Assembly: GCA_905250075.1 (NCBI GenBank)
Contig: CAJNOP010000091.1
Span: 261,379 to 325,378 of the forward strand
Direction of reading: 5' to 3'
Source: Rotaria sp. Silwood1
Lineage: Eukaryota > Rotifera > Eurotatoria > Philodinida > Philodinidae
DNA length: 64,000 nt
How positions within the stretch are numbered: the first letter of the stretch is position 1; every line of letters starts with the position of its first letter. A program made the position numbers and the translations under genes. This document shows positions 1 through 11,388 of this stretch, one piece after another. The notes beneath the pieces are model-generated. The model did no database searches, was not told where the DNA came from, and worked only from the letters and a program-made list of their open reading frames with translations.

Positions 1-1340
1 ATCGGTAGTTTTTGATACTTAAACGGTTGACAACTGATTTCCACTATACCATCGATTCTTATAACTAACCACGGTATACTGACTGTAATACGAATAAGTG
101 TGCGACATAGAGAGAGAACCACCAGAATTGATACCTGCCGTTTGACCTTGTGTTGTTGGAGAAGGACACCTTGCTAAGACTAAAGGAAGTCTTCAAGTAG
201 TTCATCTTCATGGGCTTCTAGATCCAAGTTATGATTGTGTTACTCAATTTTTGATCTAGCATTGAATATGTGCCGAAAAATCAAAAACTAGAAGTTGAAG
301 GTAGAAATTCACTTATAGATATAGCCAATAGTATATAGAGCATCTTCAAAGTTTAAGCCAGAAACAATATTCTCTACTTATTGCGAATCTTCTCTTACTA
401 TGGTGAAATTTCAGTAAAATGTCTACAGTTCGAAAAGAAATGTTTCACGACAAGAACACTTCGATGGGTTTTCATGTAAACTACGTGTTCTATTTATAAA
501 CGACATATGAGCTCAAACAAAGAGTATCTGTCGGAGAAATCTCACCATTACATTATTCTTTCTAGTAAAAACAATGTTTCGCCAAACTGTTTATAATAAG
601 AATGAAGAACTTGTAGTGTTCTGAATTCAAAGAAACAGTACAAGTCATGCAAAGAAATCAAATAAAACAAACAAATAATTTTCAGTTTCATTATTATACA
701 TAAAGTAATCTAGAAATATACAATACAAACGTATTAATACAAAATGTGAATCCTTATACATCTCTTCAAAAAACACATAATGTATGATTCATTCATATTG
801 CTTAGTCATAAATCAAAAAATGATGAAAATACACTGAAAAACCTTTCAAAACATGTTTATCACAGAGAACTAGGAATTGACGTATTGTGCTATCACTTTT
901 GTATCGTACAATAAGTCAAAGTTAAATAGTTGAACAATGCTTGTATTACGAAAAAAATATTCATTGTTATTTCTTTGTATTGTAATTCGAATAGTAGATC
1001 AATGAAAGTCATGATTGACAATGTTAAAGGTGTTTTTATAAGATAACGATCTGATTTATGGCAAAATTATAAAACATTTTTATGACGTATTATATAACAA
1101 TGTAGCTCCAGTATGTTGTAATACACTTTAGTATTTAGATGCTGTACTCAATTCTTTAATTTTAATCAAATTTAATGATTATATTAGCAAATATATTACG
1201 TGGTAGAATCTTGAACACCAAACAGATGAACTTCCACATTTTTAATTAGTAAAGACAATTAATAAGAATACATAGGTATACGAATGAATTGCGAGTTTTT
1301 TGTACAATACATTGACGAAATGTGTTTAAGTTATATCTAT

Positions 1341-1500
1341 GGGGTAAAATGTAAAACTCAATATAGCTGGGATCACTATTCACAAAGAGATTGTTTTATT
1401 CTAGCTATTTTGGAACACTTGTCTTCACCATCGTTTTGCTTAATCCTCGAGAACCCCAGTAAAGAAGTAGTTCATATATTAGAACGAGATACTATCAGTC
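1341..1500 (+). repeat. Dispersed repeat family, copy A
   Basis: This segment aligns by eye with segments near 18588-18830 and 23848-24110 on the + strand, and with 32885-32998 and 48000-48120 on the - strand. Shared blocks include a stretch around 'gattgttttattcta' at 1389 onwards, a 'ttcaccatc' block, 'cttaatcctc' and 'gaagtagttcatatatt'. The copies are diverged and contain small indels. It is non-coding and of unknown class. An open frame that crosses it (1284-1505) is probably accidental, because the other copies do not keep it. Confidence 0.65.
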
Positions 1501-4142
1501 CGTGATGAATTTCCAAATAGAGTCCGTTGGTTTGTCTTGGGCCCGGGGGTGAAAATTTTTCGTTAACCGAATTGGGGTTCGAAATTTGTGAATCTGACAG
1601 GTTGTATTTCTATGGTGTCTATCATGACCTGTATTGAGTTTTATCAATATAATAAATTCATCATTAGAGTTCATAAAACCATGTGAACATCATTTTAGTG
1701 CTCTGATGTTTAATCAAGTCTTTTATTCAAACATTAGCTTTTGTTTCTTGAGTTGGTATAAATTTTTTCTTAATATTACTTATGTATTAGTCAGTAAGTC
1801 TCTTTGTTTTTTCATTTACAATCTATTAACTATGTATAAATTTTAATGCTTTGACCATTGATTGAATGCCATTTTATTACTTTTGATAATTTATGGCTTT
1901 GTACAGATATGTTGTTATCATCTTATTTTTCTATATAATTGAGTTAAGAATTGAAATTATTATATAGAAAATCTTCATTAGATGTTTAATTAGAATGATC
2001 GTATAAATGCATTTTCAGAAGCTTTTTAGCATTCTAAAAATCAGAAAATAACAAGCAACACTTATCAAGGCTGAATTCACTTGGTCCTAGACTGAAAGGA
2101 TAGAGATATACCTATAGATGCATCTAGATAAAAAACGTACCTTTATTAAAGCACTAAATAAATACAATAAATAACTAGACATATGGCCACAATTTGTTTT
2201 CACAAAACCAATTATTTCGTAACATAAAACTTGTTTTTTATGTTTATTAAGAAAAGAAGATTCTGCATAATCTACACTTGTCTAATAAAATTCAGTTTAT
2301 ATATGCAATGTTTTGTCAATTTTTGTTTAGTCGTTACATTTTTGTAACTCTAATCACTATTGTTTTCTAATATTGATCTTAACATTGAGAATTCCAAATA
2401 GTGATTGAATACAGTGAATGAAAAAATTCTTTCTATCGTATTTTCACATATATAGAATTAGTGTATTTCTATAAATGATATGTGGTCATGAATAATAACA
2501 TATCTTACAATAAAAATTTTGAAATTGTAAACGTTCCGATTTTTCATTAAGCATATTGATTCTTTGTCTTCGTCATGTCTAGAGTCAAACTTATGTTATA
2601 CATAATATTGATTTATGAAAATATCATAAAAATCAATATAAATATTTAGAACGCGTGAAGCATTTCTAACGTGTGAAAAACTATCAGTTACGACCAAAAT
2701 TTGAATATGAGCTTAGACATGTTGTGTCTATTTTTGTTCAAGAGTAATGAGAGAGACTTTTTGAAAGATCTGAAAATGATGAGCCAACAGGTTTTTGTTT
2801 ACCCTACAAATTCTGTTTTGAACAAGCCAAAAATTGTCGAGATTGGTCATTTTATAGAGTGAATACTTTTCTACATAAAATGATATTGAACCAACGAGGG
2901 AACTATCCGAGGTGCCCTGCAGCTCTTCTTTCCAGAGGTATAGTCATTTTTTTTAGTTTTCCCTCATAAAATTCGGAAAACCCGACAAATTCATAACTCA
3001 GTCAGGATATAAGGTAGAGATTTGAAAAATTTCTAACTTTCTTTATTACTCAGGTAGATGATTTTCTTCACTTAAAAAAAAACTACTAATAGTAGCTTCT
3101 GTGATATCTCAGTTTCAACTAGTATTTCTTTCCATGCTTTTTATGTTTCCTTGTCATTATCACAAGAATGATAAGAGAGAAAAAACAAAAAAGAAAAAAA
3201 AAGAATCAATATTTGACACAAGCCTCTCTATTTTTGCTCTGTTATCATTTTATGTTAGTAGAGAAAATAGTTCTGATTTTAATAAACTAGTTATCTCTCT
3301 TCTGGTGATTAATCGTCACCAACTAAAATAAGATAGTGACTAGGAAACACATTAAAAGAATGGAAAGAAATCCTAGTTGAAAGAGAGATCTCACCGAAGC
3401 TGCTATTAATTGTTTTTTTTCCTAGATAAAGAAAATCATTTACCTTAGTGGTACAGAATGTTAGAGAGCTTAAATTTTCAGATTTCTACTTCCTATTCTG
3501 ACTCCGTTATGAATTTTTTAATTAGTTTAGATTTTACAAGAGAAAATTAAAAAATGACCATAATCTTTAGAAGGAAGAGCCATGAGCTCGAACTCCTTTA
3601 GGACTTTTCTAATCTCAACATACTCTATCGAATGAGGCATGAATAAATCAAAATGGAGATGGGCACCTCGGATACTTCTCTCACAAGCTATAGTTTTTAC
3701 TCGAGTGAAGATACAAAGAATTTTTTCAAGAGTTTCTTTCAATATAAAACGATGGTTAGCTTTTCAAAAGTGAGTATTTCAAAGAAAAACAAAAAATGGG
3801 ATGTCTATAGAAAAACATTAAAAAATTGTGTATTTTATAGACTAGCTTCTTATCTACATGTTCATATGTAAATAAATATTCCAAATTTTTTTTTTCGAAT
3901 GAAACTATAGATTTTTGCTTTTCAGAAAACCTCCTCATCACTCATTATGATCTCATTATTTAAATAATGTGATTTTAATTTATCATAGTCATATGTCCAG
4001 ACTCACACTCTCTAACTATTAGTTTTTATTACATAACATCCTCCTGTATACAGTATTGAGCAATCAAATGAACCATTCAATAATTTAATAACAATGATCG
4101 TCACTTTTAAATGCATTCTAGATCGAACAAACATACTCGTAG

Positions 4143-4264
4143 ACAACTGTAAATAGTCGTATGACGTGACTTAATATTACGATCGTATTTCTTCATAGGT
4201 GATAACGCGAAATATCATCATTTATGACCTCAGTTTTACTCAATGTCACGTCATATACAGTTGT
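4143..4264. repeat. Short fold-back (inverted repeat) element
   Basis: The left arm is a 9-bp block at 4143-4151 plus an 11-bp block at 4160-4170 (tatgacgtgac). The right arm is the perfect reverse complement of both blocks, at 4245-4255 and 4256-4264. The left arm has 8 extra bases between its two blocks. About 74 bases separate the arms. This is the architecture of a tiny MITE-like element or a hairpin-forming sequence. No target-site duplication was identified. Confidence 0.5.
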
Positions 4265-4412
4265 AATACTGACTCATTTAATATAGCAAATGCGATTGTA
4301 AACGGTGAAACAAAGAGTGCATATAGATTTCGTCATGGATACCACACCTCCGTTAGTTTTGAATTCTTATGCATAGATGCACTACTTTCCTATCGTACAC
4401 AGTAGTGTGTAC

Positions 4413-4436
4413 CATAGTTACGATATAGTAACTATG
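4413..4436. repeat. Perfect 9-bp hairpin
   Basis: The sequence catagttac (4413-4421) is followed after six bases by its exact reverse complement (4428-4436). It lies about 150 bases right of the larger fold-back and may be part of the same decayed element. Confidence 0.4.
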
Positions 4437-5670
4437 TTATGAACAAACACAAAGGAATTCAATTTCTAGATCCTATCCTTTAAGTCTAGGGAAAATCTGT
4501 TCATGAATATTACGATTACTTTTATTTTATCAAACACCAATCGAAGAAAGACAGTATTTTTCTAGACAAACGTATCAATATGAGAGAAGACATAAATTTC
4601 TTTTCTGAAAACTAGAACTTTTTAATTGATTTAAATCTATACAAATTAATAAAACAATATTTTGAGAATCATTATCTTTAGCTATTACTTCTTTTAATTT
4701 GATTTCATTGATGCCTATCGTTTGTACATTAATACCATTAATCAAACTTTAAAATATTCAATATATACTAACAACAAAAATACAAAATAATTAAAACGTA
4801 ATTTAAAATATTGTCTCATTATAAGAATTAATGTAAAATGCTTGTTCTTTTTTCTTGAGTCTCACTTGAATTAACAAAACATTAAATTCTCGTTAATTTA
4901 TATTCATTATTTTTTTGTTTACTTTGTTACGAAAACTACGAAATTATTTCAACAAGATCTTTTGTTTGTTGTAATATGCTGATCATACAAAAATAATAAC
5001 ATCATATTATTTAGTCAAATAAACGTTTTTAGATTGCATAAAAATCATAATTTTAAAAATTTCTTGGACACATATTGGGTCATAGAAACGAAAAAAGAAA
5101 ATTTATATATACAATGAAATACTAATCGGATAATAATTTGCATTTATATTGTATTTTCAATAAACATCAACAGGTATTTGTTCATTTCTTTTCTTTTTTT
5201 TTTTTTGTCACCATTAAGAATGAATAGGTCGATGATTTTCTTTTTCTCTTCTCATTCGTTCTTTTTCATTCTCTTTCTCACATCGTTCTCGTTGTCGTGT
5301 CGTCTCCTTGTTTTTGACATTATAAATCATTGCTTAGCAACGCCTCCTCAACGAAGTAATGTCAACAATTCGTTCGTCTATACACAAGTTGATACTCGCG
5401 TTCTCTCATTGGTATTGAATGTAAAGTAACGACAGAGGAGGAAAAATGGTGAAGTTGAAGTCATAGAGAAAGGAAAAAAGAAAAAAAAAATACTATATTC
5501 AAAACACAAAATAAAAGTGTGCATGTTAAAGTTTTCTTTTTTTTTTTTTTTTTTTTGTTAAATTTTTCTTTTTCTTTTTTGTTCTTTTTTTATTCTTACA
5601 CTATAGATCTGATTAAACAAGAAAAAACAAAACAATTTTCATGTTTTAATAATAAAACAAAAATCTTCTA

Positions 5671-8029
5671 ATGAGTTCCAATCAACAACAATTACTTGCT
5701 TGTCTTCATACAGGTTTAACTGTTGATATACAACGATCGAATGGTCGTATACATCAAGCTGTTATAACACAAATAAATCATGAAACAAAAAGTGTTACAG
5801 TTGAATGGCAAGAAAAAAATGAAGGCAAAGGAAAAGAAGTTGATTTAGATGCTATTGTACAACTTAATCCAAATCTTTTTACATCCGTTACAAATTCTTC
5901 ATCATCTCATCATCATAATAATGGTGTTGTTGAACATGATACAAATAATAATGGTGATTATTATACAAATGGTGGTACAGTTTCACAACCAAATCGTCGT
6001 ACAAAACAACAAAATAATGATATAGAAAGTGTACGTAAACAACCACAAATTCCTGCTGCTGCTGCTGCTGCTGTTGCTGTTACTCGTCCTGCCGTTATAT
6101 CAAATTCAGCTGTACAAGTGAATAATGATATATCACCACAAAAACAACAAATATCATCTGTACAACAACAACAACAACAACAACAACAAACAGATTCAAA
6201 TAAATCTAAAGTTGTTAAAGAAATTGAACGTATAGCTGCTAATCGTGAACAACGACGTGCTAAACAAGATGAACGTCGACAAAAATTATCGGAAATTGAT
6301 CAATCAATACCAGCATGGGAATTTCAAGCTATGGTTAGTGAATATAGACAACAACTTGATACAAAATTATTAACAATGAATGATCCACAAAAAGATTTAA
6401 AAATATGTGTTTGTGTACGTAAAAGACCAATAACAAAAAAAGAATTAAATAAAAAAGATATTGATGTATTAACAATACCAAATAAAGAAGTTGTTATTGT
6501 TCATTTACCTAAAGTTAAAGTTGATTTAACAAAATATATTGATAATCAAAAATTTCGTTTTGATTATGGTTTTCATGAAACATGTAATAATGAACTTGTT
6601 TATCATTTTACTGCTCAACCATTAGTACAATCATTATTTCAAGGAAATAATCCTATGGTATTTGCATATGGACAAACTGGTTCTGGTAAGTTTAAAATAA
6701 TAATTGAATATAATTTATGCATATAATCTTTTCTTTTTTTGTTTAGGTAAAACATATACAATGGGTGGTGATTTAAGTCAACGTGATGTCGATTTTTCCA
6801 AAGGAATCTATGCATTAACAGCAAATGATATATTTCGTCATTTAAATAAACCTCCTAATAAAGGTCAATTTGATGTTTATTGTACATTTTTTGAAATCTA
6901 CTGTACTAAAGTATTTGATTTATTTAATGAAAAAAAACGTTTACGTGTATTAGAAGATCATAAAAATTTAGTACAAGTCGTTGGCAAAAAAGAAGAACAA
7001 GTGGAAAGTGTTGAAGATGTTATGACATTAATACGACGTGGTATGAGTGTACGTACATCAGGTACAACATCGGCTAATGAAAATTCATCACGATCACATG
7101 CCGTTTTTCAAATAACATTAAAGAAAAAAAATACAATAAAAGAATACGGAAAAATTTCATTAATTGATTTAGCTGGTAGTGAACGTGGTAAAGATACACA
7201 AACAAATGATAAAACAACATTAATGGAAGGTGCACAAATTAATAAATCTTTATTAACATTAAAAGAATGTATACGTTCATTAGGACGTAATGCTGAACAT
7301 ATACCATTTCGTGGTTCAACATTAACAAAAGTTTTACGTGATTCATTTATAGGTGAAAAAACTAAAGTATGTATGATAGCTATGGTATCACCAGGTAATA
7401 GTGATGTTGAACATACATTAAATACATTACGTTATGCCGATCGTGTTAAAGAATTAAATGTTGATGAACTTAAACAACGTGGTGGCGGTAATCCAGGACA
7501 AGTTATTGGAGCACATGATGATATGATATTAGGTCAACCACTTGATGAAGAAGATGAAATTGATGATGATGATTATGTTGATGATTTAGCTGGTATAAGT
7601 AATAATAATAATAATAATAATGTTAATACAAATCAAGCAATACCAACATCACGTTATGCTGGACAACAATCAAATATACCTAAAGTTCAACAACCAACAA
7701 ATATTAAACGACCTGTAGGACATAAACAAAAATCTGAAGCAACACGTAAATTTGAAGAAGCTATTGCACGTTCACAAGAAATTGAAGATTTTACATTAGA
7801 ATCCCATAATGAATTAATTGATGATTTACCACAAATTGTTGCTAATCATCAAAGTTTACTTGATTTATCAACTAATATGAATTATGATCGTGATGAATAT
7901 GCTAAACAATTAATTAGTCTTATTGATACTCAACAACAATATTTAACTGAATTACGTAATAAAGCATTACAAATGCGAGAAGCTGTTGCTTATGAAGATT
8001 TATGTGCTAAAGCATTATCATCAAAATGA
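5671..8029 (+). CDS. Kinesin-13 (KIF2/MCAK-type) microtubule-depolymerising motor
   Basis: Two exons, 5671-6685 and 6747-8029, are separated by a 61-bp GT-AG intron that splits the P-loop codon; splicing gives a 765-residue protein. The ATG at 5671 opens a long unbroken frame. Residues 1-180 are low complexity (Asn, Gln and Ala runs). A basic neck-like helix with repeated Arg, Lys and Gln follows at about 185-235. The motor begins near residue 240 and carries the kinesin-13 'KVDLTKY' (KVD) loop, P-loop GQTGSGKTY, switch I NENSSRSHA, switch II DLAGSERG and the family stretch LLTLKECIRSLG. The tail has an acidic stretch, an Asn run and a predicted helical C terminus. Kinesin-13s do not walk: they use ATP to peel tubulin from microtubule ends, in spindles and cilia. 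Length and domain order match KIF2A/2C. All key ATPase residues are present, so the gene appears functional. The 3' flank holds a GT microsatellite. Confidence 0.96.
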
Positions 8030-9794
8030 TACACATATGGAAGAACATCTTCTTTTTTTTTTCTTTTTATATGCCACCGGTTTTTCTTTTTTTTCTCTCT
8101 CTTCTTTTTTTTCGGTGATACCTTCTCGCCTGCCGCTGTGTGTGCGTGTGTGTGTGTGTATTAGTCTGATAAGATGATCGCTGATGTACAGAAACATAAA
8201 GCACTTATTCCAATATTTCATTTGTTTCACCTATTGACATTTCTTTTTCTTTTTTTTTTGCTCTTGTTCTTATTATATGTCACATGAGTGTTACTGTTGT
8301 TCTTTAAAATTATAAAAGCATCAATATAATATGACTAAATATGTGAAATAATATAAAAAGAGTTCATTTTTTATGTTTAGGGTGTGGAAAAGAAGGGGAT
8401 CAGAGAGCTTTGTTAAAAAATATGGAACGCTTTGCACTAATCATTTTAAAATAAAAGAATTGTCAAAGACTATTGCTTGTATTTTAGCTCGTTTTGAATA
8501 AAATTCGAATTAGAAATAAAATTTTGAAAATTTTTCTCTAGTACACAGCATGTATGAATTCAATTTTTTTTTTGTTCTGTTTATTGTCGTTGCAAAAATA
8601 ATTGCTGGAATTTTGAGATATAATTCTTTATTCAAGGACATTGTATAAAAAAAGCTTTTTCATTAATATGACCTTGCTATAATATATATAAAAAACACAT
8701 ATCAACAAATTAAATGTCAACAGTAATGGCACTTAGAATGTAATACATTTTAATGTTCTTCGTTTATAAATATGCAATTTAGTTTATGTGACTTCTTTCA
8801 GCACATTCTTAATATTAATATGTTTATTTTTTGAAGACTCATATTTTTGAATTATTTCTTGAAACTACTGTTGCTCAAAGTTCTTCTAGACATTAACCTA
8901 AAAACAGCGTTTCAAAAGTTTTAGAACAGTTTTTAGCGTACCATTTTTAGTTTTTGCAGGCAAAGAATTATCGAAACCAAAAGGGAACATCTAAGAAAGC
9001 GCCTTCGTAAGTTTACTTGGAATACATTTAATAGCTTATTAAATTCATTCAACTTTCATGTTTTATTTATTCAATCGATTGATTGCAAAATCAGTTAAGT
9101 GTATACTAACTTTGCTATGTCACATATTTTTCAAAGCTTTCATATTCAGTCATTTGTTGCTGAATATAAAAGATAATAAGTCGACGAAAACTCAAAAGAA
9201 GCTCTTTTTACGATATTTCGTATTGGAGAATTAAATATATACGAAATTGACTTTTACTTCCAGATCCGAGACTAGGTTAAAAAAAACTTGTTCCCATATT
9301 AGATTGCGACTCAGATCGGAATACAAAAGTTTGATCCATCTTGGAAGCTGTCTCGTATTCTTCTAGTAGAGAACCATACCTTTTAAATCAAAAAGATTTT
9401 CTCTCTAAATCTAGAAAAGAATAAAATTCGAACTATTATATAGTTATTAATTCTTACATTTAAACGATGGTTCAATCTCACTCGAGGGTATGAATATGTT
9501 GCCTCTCTTCACCAAGACCCATCCATCTTATCATGCTAAATAAAGCTTCTACTTTTTCGCTTGTCATTTGAATAAATATTCTTTTTTTTTTCTGGATTCT
9601 TTTTCGCATTACGCTCCGTTCGTTTTTCTTCATTCTGTTCTATGCATACCCTTGACACGATATTTTTTTATCGGTTAGGGGAGAAGGCTAGATGTAAAGA
9701 TTTGTTGCTCTTGTTTATTATCATCCATCAAATATATTGTGGAACATAACATTACATGAATCATTTTTGCGTGTCATCATTTTTCGAGTATTAA
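8030..9794. other. Intergenic, no gene seen
   Basis: The first part is the likely 3' untranslated region of the kinesin gene, with T-rich tracts, a short GT repeat near 8138-8158 and AATAAA-like signals near 8450. Nothing in the remainder resembles a gene or known repeat. The region before 9795 is pyrimidine-rich and is the presumed promoter of the next gene. Confidence 0.55.
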
Positions 9795-11388
9795 ATGGCT
9801 TACTTCAACCTTGCTCTTAACCCAAAAGACGCTATTAAATCGAAATCAAGTGGAGGAAAAAGTCCAATCGACTTGACAAACTTTCATCCCTCGAATGGTA
9901 AAGCTGTTGGAGACGATTGGAATGTTCAACCTGGAGACATTATTGCATGGAGTGACTACAGAGCTGCAAATACATATTTGTGAGTGTACTATTAATATTT
10001 GTCGGTTGTAGTTTTCTCTATGTCCATTAATTATTTTAGAGAAAGATAACTTTGACATATTTCAATGAAAATACTGAAAAAATCTTCATCTAAAGATGAA
10101 ATCACAATACTCGATTGTATTTTACACATTTGTCGCAGTACTATGTCGCTATTAGAGGATTCTTTAAGATTCGAAAAATAATAAGCAGTTCTTAGAACAT
10201 ATTTTGAAATTTATTTCTATTGAGAAGCATCTGTACTGGAATCGCGTGATTATTCAGAAATTAAAATATTGAACTATCATCTCGATTTCTCTGATTGACC
10301 TTGACGTAATACATTATTTATTAAAGAACATAAATAGGAATGCACCAGACGTAAGAGACAGGACAGTGAACCCAGTTCCAAACACATACAGCTTTTTATG
10401 AAAAAAAATCTACCAAATAATATTTAGAAAACTAACTTAACAATTAAACCGTCATAAAAATTATTACATAGTCTTTATTCAAAAGGCTTTTTTTAAACAA
10501 AGAAGCTCCAAATAAAAATCATTTCAATACGTTTATTTTTAAGATAGTGTCACAGAAATAGATATAAGCCTTTTTACATGATTTACATAGCTCGAGATCA
10601 ACATATATTCGTTGAGTCAGCATATAGTAAGACTCATAGTTGCATAAAAGAATCAAACTCTAGATATTTATTGTTCAATAACAAAATTTTAAGTCAATTT
10701 TCCTATTTCAGTGTTGATGAGCAACGTCATCTATTAGAGAACCACGATACTTCTGGTTCAGGCTACTTAACCATTCCTCTTTCAATAACTCGACTTTTTC
10801 CTTCGGCTTTGAAACATTACGCATCATTACTCGAAAAAGAGTCGTATATCGTGGCTGAAATCGAACTTGGTCCTACTGACGGTATCTTCGTCGAGAAATT
10901 TGGTTCTCCACTACCAGAAATGATTCGTAATAGAAATGATATTTCGTATACGGTCAATCCTGAAGAATCCACGTTCTATGTTACAGTTGGTAAAAATAAA
11001 GCTCATGAATTTCCACTGGATGGAACCAAAACAAAAGATATTGTTGATTATATAGAAGTTGCAAACGAGAAGAAAGCTGCGTTCATCGTCACATATGATA
11101 TTCAGGTATAATCGACTATGACTATTATTGAGAAAACCAAAACTAAAGTCTTGACTTATTTTCTTTAAGGGAGAAGAAGCATACAAGAAATGGCCAGGTC
11201 GTTTAGGCACTAGTTTACTACCTGCTGGATGGTCATGTGATCAGCACGGTTCTTCGTCTGGCGGACAACATCATATAAAGGGCGCATGGAAACTACAAGG
11301 ACCGGAAAAAACCAAAGAAGCAGTGCACGAAATCGCAAAGATATACTACGATGAATTCGGAGTCAATATCAGTTGGCAAACGAATTAA
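9795..11388 (+). CDS. Unrecognised three-exon protein, 265 residues
   Basis: Exons are 9795-9979, 10712-11105 and 11170-11388; introns have GTGAGT/AG and GTATAA/AG ends, and the frame closes exactly at TAA 11386-11388. I do not recognise the family. The protein is soluble-looking, without a signal peptide or membrane segment. It has a Gly/Trp-rich first exon (GDDWNVQPGD), a middle of alternating beta-like stretches with charged turns, and a last exon holding a Gly/Ser/His patch near residue 220 (DQHGSSSGGQHH) and a short amphipathic helix before the C terminus. The first intron is 732 bp, long for this genome. Codon choice is visibly less A/T-biased than in the kinesin next door, which could reflect strong expression or foreign origin; the sequence alone does not decide. 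Unbroken splicing of three exons with consistent phases argues for a real gene. Confidence 0.75.

Larger units (their letters stand above)
1..5670. other. Intergenic stretch without a recognisable gene
   Basis: No open frame here resembles a known protein, and those present are short and lack conserved motifs. The stretch is AT-rich with homopolymer runs. It contains one copy of the dispersed repeat (about 1341-1500), a fold-back at 4143-4264 and a small hairpin at 4413-4436, listed separately. The last few hundred bases (about 5160-5670) are rich in pyrimidine tracts and probably hold the promoter and 5' untranslated region of the kinesin gene that follows. A distant exon of a gene lying to the left cannot be excluded. 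Confidence 0.6.

Noticed and set aside
2990-3005. Recurrent 'taactcag'-type words (also near 32610, 36595 and 43485)
   Set aside because: They may reflect decayed repeats, but the shared words are too short for me to align the surroundings.
3527-3742. A 71-codon minus-strand frame
   Set aside because: No family resemblance, low-complexity neighbours and an overlapping frame of the same length on the other strand.
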